Positions 1 through 11,214 of a DNA stretch of 64,000 nt are shown here, piece after piece. Source of the DNA: Botryotinia globosa. Taxonomy: Eukaryota; Ascomycota; Leotiomycetes; Helotiales; Sclerotiniaceae. Location of the stretch: NCBI GenBank assembly GCA_014898425.1, contig RCSZ01000004.1:930001-994000 (forward strand), read 5' to 3'. Below the pieces are notes generated by a model. It was not told the DNA's origin, searched no databases, and saw only the letters and a program-made list of their open reading frames with translations. A program made the translations under genes and the position numbers. Numbering within the stretch: the first letter of the stretch is position 1; the number at the start of each line of letters is the position of its first letter.

Positions 1-211
1 CAAAAGTAAACATCAACAACAAACAAAGAGTTCTTCTCATCTGACCTCAAGTACATTCAATCATAAGAGTAAACGAATCAAACTTACTTGGATCATTGAC
101 ATCATGCTGAGCACGGCTAAGGACTTCAAGGGGACCGATGAAATCCAAAGCATCCATGCCAGCATGAAGTGTGAATAACACTTTGATGATAGGAATTTCT
201 GGTGTTGACAT
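1..211 (-). CDS. DJ-1/PfpI-family protein, 5' end only (runs off the left edge)
   Basis: The start codon is at 211-209. Exon 1 is 88-211 and ends in a GTAAGT donor. A 47-nt intron (41-87) ends in CAG, and exon 2 (1-40) stays open to the window edge. The translated start has the pattern 'LHAGMDALDFIGPLEVL', which is typical of the first beta strand and helix of fungal DJ-1/PfpI (class I glutamine amidotransferase-like) proteins. Members act as glyoxalases, chaperones or proteases, or are of unknown function. The nucleophile-elbow cysteine that would help decide lies beyond the window, so no activity can be assigned. The frame stays open across the intron, which supports the splice. Confidence 0.7.
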
Positions 212-3088
212 GATTGCGACTGAAGAAGTATATCAAAACGATATGATGTTGAATTGTTCAAGTGGTTGAAGTGGTTGAAGTTGTTGATGAAAAGTTGAAG
301 AAGATGATTGACTTGATGAAAGGTTGATATTCAGATTGAGTGGATGATGAGGGGGAAGAAGAGGTTATAAAGTATTGGAAACAAGGTCAGGTCGTACGAG
401 CAAGCAGAAGATCACCATATTCCTCACGTGTTGGATTGAAATGCGGGGTAGCTATGAGGAGGACAATATACTTTTCCTTTTATGGATTAGTCTTTGGATC
501 GGACAATGCGGGGAATTTACCCCTGTCGCCTTCTCCTTCTCTCTGCCCCTCCTTTTCTTTTTCTCAAGGTACATGTCACACGCGACCACTCCAAGCATTC
601 CGACCCTTTGATAATCAATCCACGGATATGTCATTAAGCATTGAAGCATTAACAAAGATCAATAGATAATCTTTACTCCATTCATACCTCAAAACAGCCA
701 AACATGAATATCAATTGACTCCTACTACCGACCTGACAATATGACGATACCAGACCCACACAATCATACCACAATCTGAGATCATTCGATGGTATGATTG
801 GGCAATTGAAACGCGCATTCCATTGGCTTTTTAAGGTTCAAGCTCATGTATAGAGTTATAATAATTCCCTCAATTTATGGATCTTTGCAGCCTTTGCTGT
901 CGTATCAAAACGCTATGGGCCGTCGCGTGTTGGGAGCATCGACCGATTGATGAAATGCTTGGCGAAGTCATGATTTTGTTGGATCATTGGCCAGAATCGC
1001 GAATAAAGTTGAGAACTCTAGGAGTTATTCATTGTAGTGGTTGCAGATTGAGCTACTCTCTCAATTCATTTTGAGGATCTCCGAGATATCGAGAGTCTGC
1101 CCTCTTACATTGAATGAGTGATAACCTCAATATGCCCGCCGATGGTAAAGTAGTGGAATCCCCGAACTCACAACTCTCCGATGTAAGGTCGAGTCATGGC
1201 CTCGAAGTTACCTATTAGGCATTTAGTGATGTTCGATTTATTTAATCCTGAGGCCCCTTCACTCACTTACTCTTTATGCATCGATTGACGACATGGTCAA
1301 TGTATCCAAAGCTTCGTCTCCTCAATGAAGCATGCAGACATCACGCCAGCAACACATGCATTCCTTGAGGTTTTACTGGAAATCATGCAGAATCATGTGA
1401 CTTGTTTCTGTCGACCAAACAGTAATAAGGACGATAGCTTCCAATTCTCACCAATTGCATCATTAAAATTGAAGCATCCAAGGAAAGTCTCTTGATTGTG
1501 AATTATCTCGAGTCCTATACCTCTATGAGCCGAGAACAATGGGAAGCCTCAATATGACAATATGAGTTAATGGAGTCATCGAATCGACTTGGCTTCTAGG
1601 ATCCATAAGCTCTGGAGAATTGGGAAAATAACTTGGGTATGTCGATGGTAGAGGTTATAGTAGGAACTCAAACAAATGATCGGTTTAGTTTGATATTGAT
1701 CTATTTAACGAAGTGCAGGTCTTCAAAATGTGGTATCTCCCCCGTTTTGCTGAACTAGTTATACACAATGACAGTCTCAAGCATCTCGCTCTCCTGACTC
1801 TCTAAGCAAATAACTGTCTCGGCGGATGTCCCTTCGCCCTACCAATTCATGGCGAAACAGCCTGTTCCCTAGCCACAGGGTCCTAATTTCATTCTTCCTC
1901 GTCTCCTAATGTTCACATATTCATCGAGCAATCATGCAAAGACAAACAACGGGACATGCCCTACTCGTGGACGAACGAAGTCTGGGTTGACAGAAGTAAG
2001 TGACCAAGGCAATATATTATTGTCGGAAAGAGAATTTTCAGCCCAACCATCGCCTTTGCTTCACTTGAAATGGCTCTTCGAAAACGGGGGTTTTTTTAAC
2101 TAGACCGGCCGAGGACCTAAATTGGCGAACCCCAAATAGACGAGGGGCTGAGTTGAGATGTCCTTGCAGAATCATTACTATCGTCGGAAAATTGATATGT
2201 AGGATTTTTGTCTTCCGTTAAGATATACTCGGTATGCGAAGACTGGGAAGACTGTGTAGGGAGTGGAGGGTGATTCCAACATTCTCGGATTTCGCACCGG
2301 CAATTTCTGATCATTCCTCTCTGAAAATACAGTTATGACAAGAGGTATCGAAAGTCAAACACTTCTGGAGAAAATCTGGATAAGAAAAATTCATGCGCCT
2401 TTTTATTGCTTCCTCTTCTCCTTCTGGTCCTGGACCACTAAAGTTTGAATGCATATATACACTTTGTGCTTGAATCAACGCATCAAAACAAGTTACAACT
2501 TATGGATAATTGAGTAAAATAAGCTGCTTTTCACGTGCAAACACCCACGGATGTAATGCTAGCAAAGTGTGTGAACCAGGACATTTCTTATCGAGTACTT
2601 CAAATTTCTTATTGAAGTATCTATACCTAAGAATCGGCTTTTATATGCCTACCTCAAAGAAAAGAACCAAGCTGGAAAACCTCGCTCTGGGTTGAGTACG
2701 TCCTCTAAATACTCCTCAAGGTAGGATCGCAAGTTTACCTATTGAGGTGATTTTAGGAAAGGTTCTAAATGCCTTTCTTCCTCGAATATCTCTGACATCC
2801 TTTTGTCTCTCCTGGTACAAAATGATGAATATACAGGTACATGGCCTTTTCATCAGGTGTGGAAATTCGCGGCATGCACAAGTTCCTACGATGGCTCCAG
2901 CCATGGTATTGCTTGGTAGAAAGCGTTTCTCGATGACACATAAAGATAGAGGAGTCGCCAAACATGAGGGGATTCGAGTAGGTGGATCGAATCAGAAGCG
3001 TCATTATCGGCGGCATTGTCTTTTATCGTTGTTAATGGTGGCGAGGACCACAGTACATGGTGCGTTTCCTCATTAGTGCACCTTTTAT
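212..3088. other. Intergenic region, no supported gene
   Basis: About 2.9 kb separates the DJ-1-like gene from SLD5. Only short open frames with no recognisable domain are present. The longest overlap one another on both strands at 2716-3076. I see no tRNA or transposon ends. Confidence 0.5.
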
Positions 3089-3942
3089 TCAGACCAATTC
3101 CATTTCTCCCCTCTCAACATGCTCTTTGATATCCGACCATCTTGCAATCACAACTTCACCTCTACCAACATCTTTGACATCATCACCATCTCTCCCTCTT
3201 CCCAAAACAGATACGCTACCACCATCACCAGTAAATTCTTCGTAACTTCCCGTACCTCGGGCAAATACCGCTGTATCTTCATCCGGTCCACTGATCATAG
3301 AAATACCTCCAGCTTGATCATTCAAATTCTGTAGTGTGCTCGGAAAACTTCCCAGAAAACTCGATAAGTAGTGGTTGTGTAGTAATTGTTGATGTCGCGT
3401 GGCATACGCAATTTCGGTTTCCGATAATCGTGATCGAAGGTCTTTGTTGCTTAGATAGTGTAAAGTATGCGCATCAATCTACAATATGCAAGTAAGCAAA
3501 TGCGCATCCAATTGTGCATGTTTTTGGGCATACTTTTGCGATTCTGGCTCTGACCAATCCTCTGATTAGATACTTCCACCTCTCCAACTCTGTCTGTAAA
3601 CAAATAAGACCAAAATTGGTCTTCGGATCCATATCTCCAGTTAATTCCTCTACCTTCTCGATTTGCTTTTTGATTCGTTCCGTCACTCGTTCGATAAGAT
3701 TATTGGGAGGCCATCTATTATCTCAGCAGATGTCAGTCCCGATTGTAATAAGGATATCGCAGGACGCTGGAGGTCGTCGCATGTGGTGAAAAATGGGTTA
3801 GAACCAACGGTAAAATCTCTGGAGCTCCACGCTCATTAATCCAAGCTCTTGTTAAAGCTTGTAAGTCTGCCTCGGGTGTATTTGCATTTCTGGGTCGCAA
3901 TGCGTCCTCAAAAGGATCGTTGAGAAATTCATCGATATCCAT
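3089..3942 (-). CDS. SLD5: GINS complex subunit Sld5
   Basis: Three exons: 3809-3942, 3534-3714 and 3089-3478, separated by introns of 94 and 55 nt. The joined frame gives 234 residues, close to the usual size. The protein opens with [13 protein letters not shown] and has the Sld5 A-domain pattern '[13 protein letters not shown]', then '[20 protein letters not shown]', '[18 protein letters not shown]' and 'TLHYL'. The C-terminal B-domain ends '[21 protein letters not shown]'-like. Sld5 is one of four GINS subunits (with Psf1, Psf2 and Psf3) of the CMG replicative helicase at nuclear replication forks. The first donor is GTTGGT, less standard than GTAAGT, but its acceptor restores the frame at [11 protein letters not shown]. 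The family call is firm; the first intron is the least certain part. Confidence 0.93.
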
Positions 3943-4491
3943 TATTGCAGAAGATGTGAAATTGAGGTACAAAAGGGGAACTTCTTGTACTTGTATATAT
4001 GATTTGTGAGAAATTTATAGTTATAGGTATTCATGAAATTGTTGTAGAATATTTGATAGTGATATCAAGCGCCAAGTCGCGGGGTCGGCGCGTTTAAACG
4101 CGTTTCATATTATGGGTCTTTGAGGCGGCGGATCTTATATCACTTCCATTGATGAATATTAAGGTTCAATGTTCAATTATTAATTTAGTTATATAGTATA
4201 AGTATTCTGTTTTGACATTAAGTCATTCAAAGTGTAACATAGAAGGAATAAGATTGGAGTGGAATCTGAATATCTACAACAATTATAGATCTGATACACA
4301 TCCTCGAGACATCCTAAACAAAAAGGTCCCGGCTTCAACACCAAAAATTGCGGAGCTCAGAAATCCATAATTCATTCGCTTACCTAATCAGACCCAGAAA
4401 GATGTCGAGACCCTCAAGAACATGAAATAGCAAAAAAACATGAACATCATCCATCCTCCCTTTGCAACATAAAATCAGTCGAAAAAAATGC

Positions 4492-4498
4492 AAAAAAA
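4492..4498 (-). terminator. Oligo-T terminator of the U6 gene
   Basis: A run of seven T on the minus strand follows the U6 3' end. A second T7 run lies at 4482-4488. Four or more T is a standard RNA polymerase III stop. Confidence 0.75.
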
Positions 4499-4652
4499 TT
4501 GGTAGCTTCTCTTTGATTGAGCGTGTCATCCTTAGTGCAGGGGCCATGCTAATCTTCTCTGTATCGTTTCAAATTGACCACTAATGAATTTGTTAGTTTA
4601 GATGTTGATTGCGAAAGAATCGGTAAATACTTACAATGCCCGAAGGCGAAGG
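4494..4652 (-). ncRNA. U6 spliceosomal snRNA, interrupted by a 54-nt intron
   Basis: On the minus strand the downstream part (4494-4580) carries the invariant U6 core: GGTCAATTTGAAAC, GATACAGAGA (ACAGAGA box), the catalytic AGC triad and CCTGCACTAAGGATGACACG. The expected 5' part is not directly adjacent. It lies 54 nt upstream (about 4635-4652) and forms the usual 5' hairpin, GCC-TTCG-GGC. Removing 4581-4634 rebuilds the standard junction CATTTGGTCAATTTGAAAC. A TATA element lies 25-30 nt upstream and a T7 run lies at the 3' end, as expected for RNA polymerase III. The exact 5' end is estimated to within a few bases. U6 pairs with U4 and U2 and forms the spliceosome active site. Confidence 0.93.
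4581..4634 (-). other. Spliceosomal-type intron inside the U6 gene
   Basis: This 54-nt insertion starts GTAAGT, has a CTAAC branch site and ends TTAG with the branch about 14 nt before the acceptor. These are the same signals seen in the mRNA introns of this window. It sits between the 5' hairpin and the GGTCAATTTGAAAC segment. U6 introns are known from Schizosaccharomyces pombe and some other fungi. Confidence 0.85.
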
Positions 4653-4669
4653 AATTTGTTACATTTAAA

Positions 4670-4677
4670 TTTATATA
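4670..4677 (-). promoter_or_regulatory. TATA box of the U6 gene
   Basis: TATATAAA on the minus strand lies about 20-25 nt upstream of the estimated U6 start. This is the position expected of the upstream TATA element of U6 genes transcribed by RNA polymerase III. Confidence 0.7.
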
Positions 4678-5325
4678 GTACCTCAGCCATCTAAAGACCA
4701 GGCCAAGAATTTTCTGCAACCACAAAAAAAAGGTTTCCACCACAATAATCAAAGACGATAATGAAGATCGTATCTGCCATCGCACTTTCCATTCAATAAT
4801 TGTTTTGGTAATCCTCTAAGCATTTTCTCTTCGCAAACATCATTCCATGCTGTTATTGTCGCATTCTGTGAATGACTATATCCATGGATCGGTTCTGTTG
4901 GATTCTCGCACAAGTAATGGTGGGTTTTGCAACGATTGCGTTTCTATTAAATCAACTTGTGCATTCGAGAGATACAACTTACTTCCATACATATAATGAC
5001 TGGCAGACTGTCGCCTATGTTTTTCCTTTTCATGAACCCCTATCGCCAGTATAGTCTGTAGGATAAGGCATGTTGGTACACGCTTCTCTTCATGCAACAG
5101 ATCCTTCTGCTTGATCTTGACCAGAGTTTCTTCGCTGGGTCGTTGTTCCAAATCTCCATTCAACCGTTCAATGGTGACTTGAAGCATTCCAATGGAGGCG
5201 GCCGATTGATAGCTTCAAAGACTCGAAACATTATGGTCTTGTGCAAAATAAGAGCAAGTTCCTTGCCCATCTCTAGAAATAATTTGTGGTGATATTGGAG
5301 GTGGGGTAGTAACCCCGCGTTAGGG
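4678..5325. other. Stretch with a coding-like minus frame, gene structure unresolved
   Basis: Downstream of the doubtful gene at 5326-5701, the minus strand at 4876-5187 keeps an open, charged, helix-like frame containing 'EETLVKIKQKDLLHEEKR'. A stop lies between it and the exon upstream. It may be further exons of that gene or a relic. I could not find joins I trust. Confidence 0.3.
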
Positions 5326-5701
5326 CTAGATGTGGGTTTGAAGTAACCGTCTCCAGACCGCATAAGAAGTCACATATCTAATATCAGCTACCCGTTCAAT
5401 TGTCTTCAAACAATGTATGGTTATCTTGTCCTCGTTGCTTCCTAGAGATTTCGTTTTATAGTCCCTGTCATAGATGAAGTCTCATCATGGATACAACTTT
5501 ATTGTTGGATTACCGCTGAAAGTCTTGGCGAATCGTGGGCAGATATTGAACTCTATACTTACGTTCTATCATTGATACGGCTGAGTATGCTATCGCCGGC
5601 CCTTTATCTTGATCGTTTTGTGGTTCAAAGTCGAGCAATATGTGGACATAATGGCGAAGGTGGGTTAGAATGGTTGATGGTTTATTTGTAATTTCGATCA
5701 T
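5326..5701 (-). CDS. Hypothetical protein, two-exon model (84 residues)
   Basis: Not recognised. Exon 1 (5563-5701) starts at an ATG and ends in a perfect GTAAGT donor. A 121-nt intron ends CTCTAG, and exon 2 (5326-5441) restores the frame and runs to a TAG. The product ends 'RYVTSYAVWRRLLQTHI'. The joined frame reads like normal protein with charged and hydrophobic helices, but no domain is identifiable. The intron is longer than most in the window. The gene could continue into the coding-like frame at 4876-5187 through another splice, in which case the TAG would be intronic. Treat it as a candidate only. Confidence 0.33.
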
Positions 5702-6173
5702 ATCGATGTATTATACAAACTAGATTGGAACAGTGGATGGCTTTTCATTCAACCCGGAGTTGGATATCAACGATGTGAAATTTAGTAGAAAGAAGAATCG
5801 AACAAGAATCGAACGTTTATGTTGGAGTGAATTTGAAGTTATAGTGAGTAATACATTTCTTCGAGTCAGTATATGAATACTCATCACTGGGACTCATTGA
5901 CACCTCATGACTGTATTTACATTTATAAATGGTATATTATACTACATTTATTCGACTATTCATATAACTAAGCTTCTTGAATACACCTTGTGAAGCTCGA
6001 AATTTGTCTACTTAAGCTTCGAGATCCCCTCGAATGTAAAATGTAAAGCAGAAGCAGGAAAACATTTCTATACATATATATTCTTGAGCTCATCATACTT
6101 CACTCGTTGGCATCGTTGAAATCTCGAAACATATCTCTTTTTTCTATCAATCTAAATCATTCGGTTGTTTATC
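5702..6173. other. Intergenic region
   Basis: This is the divergent spacer between the doubtful minus-strand gene and the plus-strand Ser-rich gene. Just before the latter is a pyrimidine-rich leader (6128-6150), as in many fungal promoters. Nothing else is seen. Confidence 0.5.
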
Positions 6174-6812
6174 ATGGTACTGACTAAGGAAGAACGCAAA
6201 AAGGCTCGCAGGGACGCCCAAGGGCGTACTATATCTGGCCCAATTAATGTTATAGCCTCAACGACATTGCGTGAAGGTAGTAGTAGTTATATACGAGATA
6301 CCAACGATCCTACGCAACAGCCCCCTCGCACTCCTAACGCCTCTCTCAATTATGCAGGCCATTCATCAACACCCGTTCACTCCACTGGCCATAACAATCC
6401 TAATTTGGCACCTGAAGGCCCTCCCAGGTCATTTCCCAACAATCCCCACCAAATAAACCAGGCTGCAGCTCGACCCGCACATTACCAGCAGCCGGCCATG
6501 TATACCTCTAGTACCGGTCAATCTAGCACTACCGGCGGTAGGCCCAGAAGCCAGGATCATACTAGCTCGACCCAACGCAACAGTGGAAATCAGAATTCAT
6601 CCAGACCTTCTTCGTCTCAGTCTAAACCTTCATCTTCTCAGTCTAAACCTTCATCTTCTCAGTCTAAACCTTCTTCGTCTCAGTCTAAACCTTCATCGTC
6701 TCATTCTAGAAATTCCTCGTCCGATTCTAGACATTCCTCGTCCAATTCTAGAGCCTCCTCTTTGGATCGAGATCCTTTTGAATTAGAAAAGTACAGAGCT
6801 CAGTTGAAATAG
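6174..6812 (+). CDS. Ser-rich protein with heptad tandem repeats
   Basis: Single-exon frame of 212 residues. The ATG at 6174 is the first one; the codon at 6165 is TTG. The N-terminus is strongly basic (MVLTKEERKKARRDAQGR). Residues about 20-140 are Pro-, Asn-, Ser- and Thr-rich and probably disordered. Residues about 143-198 hold roughly eight 7-residue units of the form P-S-S-S-Q-S-K. The first four are nearly identical and the last four drift to S-S-S-x-S-R. The tail is 'DPFELEKYRAQLK'. No signal peptide or membrane segment is seen. The 21-nt DNA repeat is an obvious site of length variation. It may be a scaffold or RS-like phosphoprotein, but no function can be assigned. Low complexity means chance is not fully excluded, although the basic and acidic ends look protein-like. 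Confidence 0.6.
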   Translation: MVLTKEERKKARRDAQGRTISGPINVIASTTLREGSSSYIRDTNDPTQQPPRTPNASLNYAGHSSTPVHSTGHNNPNLAPEGPPRSFPNNPHQINQAAARPAHYQQPAMYTSSTGQSSTTGGRPRSQDHTSSTQRNSGNQNSSRPSSSQSKPSSSQSKPSSSQSKPSSSQSKPSSSHSRNSSSDSRHSSSNSRASSLDRDPFELEKYRAQLK

Positions 6813-7436
6813 GGCTTGCAATGCACAATTACTAGATTGGAAGCGAGACTTGGGCAGTATTTTCGTTTTGGATAGATAAAAGGGTTCAAGGAAAAGTCTA
6901 GGCTTTTGGAATATGTGGCTGACATTGGTTCGTTCGTCTTTTTTTGGGATTGGGGGTTTTTTTCTTATAGATAATTTTTCCTAGGATTGGGAGTCGGTTG
7001 GGGGGGGGGGGGTGTAAAGGGGGTTATTTTCTTTGGACTGGAAGTCATCTTTTTTTTCACGTTGGTTTTTCTTCGTTGCTTTATTGGGAAATTGGTGGAC
7101 TAGTATATAATTCGGGGTAGGAAATCACAGAGTCGGACATAATTGGCGACTATTTAGGCGAGGAAATCTATTTTGTATGGAGCTCAACTAGTCCTTTACA
7201 TGGATTCCATAGTTTTGGACCAATCAATGCTTTTACCATGCTAAACCCCTTCGTTTCTATCAATGCAAAGTGATTAATGTAATAGATCCATTGAGAATGC
7301 TCGCAATTAAGCACGACGAAGGAAGCGAATTGTCTGTGAGAAAATGCGGGGTCATAAAGAGTTAGGAGGGAGTGAAATGTCACGATACGAATATAAGCGG
7401 AGAGCTTAAGGGGCGTAGCTTTAGCGAGCTATTCGT
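6813..7436. other. Intergenic region with a 13-base G run
   Basis: This is the 3' flank of the Ser-rich gene. It contains a run of 13 G at 7000-7012 and several T-rich stretches. No gene is supported. Confidence 0.5.
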
Positions 7437-7665
7437 AGGAGAAAAATCAGACGGAATTTGATCATTTCTATGGTATCTTTATAACTTGATTACTCCTCAG
7501 GAGAATCATGTGAAATAAAGCCTTTGAAGATTATTTGAACGATAAGAAATTAATTTATCGCCTGATTTTGTTGAATCTGTACAGATAGTTCATGGTTGAT
7601 TTTCTATTCAATCAATTTCGAAGATTTCAGTAGATTTAAATGATAAAATCCCGTCTGTTTTTTTT
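7437..7665. mobile_element. MITE-like element, copy 1 (229 bp)
   Basis: The left end AGGAGAAAAATCAGACGGAA and the reverse complement of the right end (AAACAGACGGGATTTTATCA) form imperfect terminal inverted repeats. A related element with the same ends lies at 51777-52151. The first ~70 bp and last ~90 bp of the two copies align with many transitions. There is no coding capacity. A target-site duplication was not evident, so the superfamily is open. Confidence 0.5.
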
Positions 7666-7979
7666 GGTAAAAAGAATTAGGCGAGCTCATTTTTTCAACA
7701 ACGAAAGAGCCGAGAAAGCTGATCAATCATGAATAAATCTTGAACATAAAAGTAAGCGCTAAACACAAGCACATCAATATAAATAACACAGGGGAGCTCC
7801 ATCATATACATTTTTTCACACAACAATTAATCCCATCAACAAAATAGGGAAATTGCGGAAATCGCTTTCGCCCGTTAAAATCAAGCCTTTCGATTTAGCG
7901 AACCAGGCACCAACTTCTAAAACACAATTGATGTTCAAGGTTACACATCTAATAGTCATCTAAGCAAATTGCTCAAGTT

Positions 7980-8360
7980 ATGGAAGACCCCGCAATATCA
8001 CCATGGAACATCCACATCAGTTCCCCCGATCTTAGTAAACTCAAAGCCGGTTTCGAGGCACCGGATATGGATCACAGATGGGAAATTACACCTAAAGTTG
8101 CTGATGAAAATGGTATCATATATGTCCATATCAGTCGCAGCTGGACTCAAGAAGATCATTTTATACTTTCTGTGAAACCGAGTGATGAGGATGGTGCGGA
8201 TATTGTATCTATTACGTGGGATCAAAATGAGGGAAAGGTGAGGAGGGAAGAGGAGTATGCGAAGAAGGAGGTGGTGGTTATTTGTAGGATGACTTTGAAA
8301 TGCGAGTTTGAGGCGCTGCTGTTTTATGATAGGAAGGCTTTGTGGTCTTCAAGGAGGTAG
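7980..8360 (+). CDS. Small uncharacterised protein (126 residues)
   Basis: Single exon from the ATG at 7980 to the TAG at 8358-8360. The protein starts MEDPAISPWNIHISSPDLSK and has 'LKAGFEAPDMDHRWEI', then 'IYVHISRSWTQEDHFILSV' and a late 'YAKKEVVVICRMTLKCEF'. The order (D-H/D-x-W near the start, R-S-W-T in the middle, hydrophobic strands between) looks like a compact folded alpha/beta domain. It resembles small uncharacterised proteins seen in fungi and bacteria, but I cannot name the family. No signal peptide or membrane helix is present. An AT-rich stretch precedes it. It is probably a real gene given its length, codon quality and folded pattern. Confidence 0.65.
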   Translation: MEDPAISPWNIHISSPDLSKLKAGFEAPDMDHRWEITPKVADENGIIYVHISRSWTQEDHFILSVKPSDEDGADIVSITWDQNEGKVRREEEYAKKEVVVICRMTLKCEFEALLFYDRKALWSSRR

Positions 8361-11214
8361 ATTGAGTGTGGTGATTGGGGTTGTGGTATTACTGAGTAAG
8401 GATTAAATTGAGGAAAGTTCGTGGAGTGCCCGGCTTGATAGGTCTGAGAATAATTGATTCGAGATGATTTTTATATATAATTTGCGGAGCATAAACAGGA
8501 TTCGAAAAAATAGAGTTCGTCCAATGATTGGCCTCACTTATGAGTTGGTGCTAGAGATATCAAAAGGATATAGAACGTAATGACAGTGAAGAGTTATGTC
8601 GGACAACGGAATAAATCATGTCCCCAAATTCACACCACAAAATTTAAATTTTGAAGCTTGAATCCCAGATTTCACCTAAATTAGTCCGGTATCACTACAT
8701 GGTAACCATCTGTCCAACTTCGTAAGCTCCTGCGGTGAATTTTCATAACGGAAAAGCGATTGACGCTTTAGAACGAGCTGGCAGGATCAACAGCTTTTAT
8801 AGAAAGCGTGTGCAGGCCATGGGTGCATATGGAGAAAAGGCTGACGGTATTTTGAATGTGCGTATATTCACCATCTGTCGCCCGCGCGCTCCTCCCCCTC
8901 CAATACCCACATGATTCACCCTCAGTCTTCCGCCAACAATTATCATCTACAGCGAACACAAAACCAACCCCTCATCTCATACCCTCGTCCACCAGCCCAA
9001 GACAAATTCAAATTCCCTTTCACACACATATGAACTGCTCTTCCAACCATTTCCTCTGATGAAGAATCATCTCATGATGACGAAGATCAAGTTAACGAAG
9101 ATCAAGTTACATCAAATGAAGCTCCCGAAGCGAACATGAGGGACAGCGTCGAAAACAAATCAAGGTGTTTAAGTTCAACACACACTTATTATCATTACTC
9201 CGTTCCGAGGAAAATCACAAAGATGAGGATTTGAATTAAAACACAAAATCTGTTGCGAAAATGAGATAGGGGTAGAACGATAGTTTGGGTGATAATACAT
9301 AACGATAAAAATTGATTAATAGTCTATCGATAGTAAAGGAATGATCGCATTGAAATTCGACCGAAATTCTGTCCAGCTCGTGCTCATTCCTTCACGAACA
9401 GCCAGACAACCCGCAACTAGCTCGGAACTACAAGTAACCTTACCAAGAGTCATTAGTCGCAGACCTCATAACCTCTCCCCAATTATTGTGCTGTTTGCTG
9501 TTTGAGACACAACAAATTGGAACAATCGATAAAAAGTTCGGAAGTGTACTCCGCAGTCTTAAAGAGATTTCCATCAGAGGGGAGTGAATTTGTTAGACCG
9601 AGATTGTTCGAGGTGACTCCAGGTGCTGTATGTGGAATGATTTGCGGATAATATCAGTTTCCATAATGAGATATCGTGAAATTCCTGGAAATTTACAGTC
9701 GTGTTCGGCATATATCCTCTGATTTCTCAGGCAGGGCTCAACGTTGAAGAAATGACAATAGAAAGGTGATGATTATAAGTGTAGATAACGGTAAGAGTGA
9801 CAAAAAATATAGACTTCCACTCATTTCTCCAACTATTCATGATCATTTCGACCTTACTTTGCATCCCAGATCGTAGTGGACACCGAGTCTCTTGGGCCCA
9901 GTGACGAAGCTAGAACTTCTTGCACACCCTGTAAGAAGGCATTTCTTAGCTATTCAACGTTACTGAGGTATTATATCGAAGATGCGACGTCTTTAAATAG
10001 CACAGAGAAGGAATCATTTGCCGAGTTGAAGGATGAACAAAGTAACAGCGATTGAATATTCAGATAGGCTTACCAGCTCACCAAGTATTTCTCAACTCTT
10101 TACATATCTCAGCCGTTCAATGCATTTACCATATCCCCCCACATTTTCCCCATTTGTTAATCTTACCTAGGTACTTTCTCAATGCTAAAATCATTCTTAT
10201 AAATTGGCTTTCATGGCCCCCTTCTCCTCTCTACAGCAAATTGAGGAGTATCACTAGCAACTCAAACAAGGATAGCCCCCTGAACTAGCATTTCCACATG
10301 ATACATCATTAACGCGGGCGAAACCCGACGTGAATCGGGCACGATATCCTCTTGATCTCCACTTGGCACAGTATCGGACTGAAGAACATGCAACGAAAGA
10401 GGTAAAGACTCGACAGAGAGATGCAAAAAGCGAAAAATGACAGCGAAGAACTTCGAAGATGACAAGAAATAAGTCTGAATCTTCTCTCGAAGTCTGAGAG
10501 ACCACGAAGTATGGACAGAGGCATATTACTCGTGAAGGTTTCATCTACACAACAGAGCAGGACATACTCGGGGTCTTTTTTCGCACGTACTGTTTGGATG
10601 AATTATAAAGCCCCAAATGAAGGCTTTTATAGCAAAAGACAAATCTCTAGACAGGGAAGTTAGGAGGAAGAATCAACGAGCCTACTAGCTCACAGTTCCT
10701 TTTTCTAACCTTTGCTGTTTAATAGATCTCACTTCTACTCAATGCCAGTCCTCTGCCACTCCTCTGTAGTCGCCCCTCCTTACTAATAGCATACCCTTTC
10801 CTAGTTTCTACTACTTCCATCTATACCATCACTAGAAACGAAATGATTCATCCAAGGAGTGAGAATACACATGGCATTCATTCATGTGGACAATATTCCA
10901 TTTCCATAGTAGAGTCTTGAACATGTTCTATATCCTAAGCCTCTAAATCTTGATGTCCAAATCACTTAGGAATACTGCGCAAGAGTATAGAAATGACGAC
11001 AAATGCGGTTTGGATGACAATGATAGCAAAAATCAACAATGCCCGTTATCCATTCCCTTCTTTTTCATTTCACGCCACAAGAACAGCATCTTATCATTTT
11101 CCGGCTTGATATCTGTGTGTGTTCAAAGTTAACGATCTTACCCATGTCGTTGAGTGAACAGAAGGTTTCAAAATTTTCGTACAAAGTGCCACTTTCATGA
11201 GAAAAGGCGGCTCT

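Noticed and set aside
2716..3076. Overlapping frames on both strands upstream of SLD5's 3' end
   Set aside because: No recognisable family. The frames conflict and none shows convincing splice partners. A weak resemblance to fungal transcription-factor tails was not strong enough.
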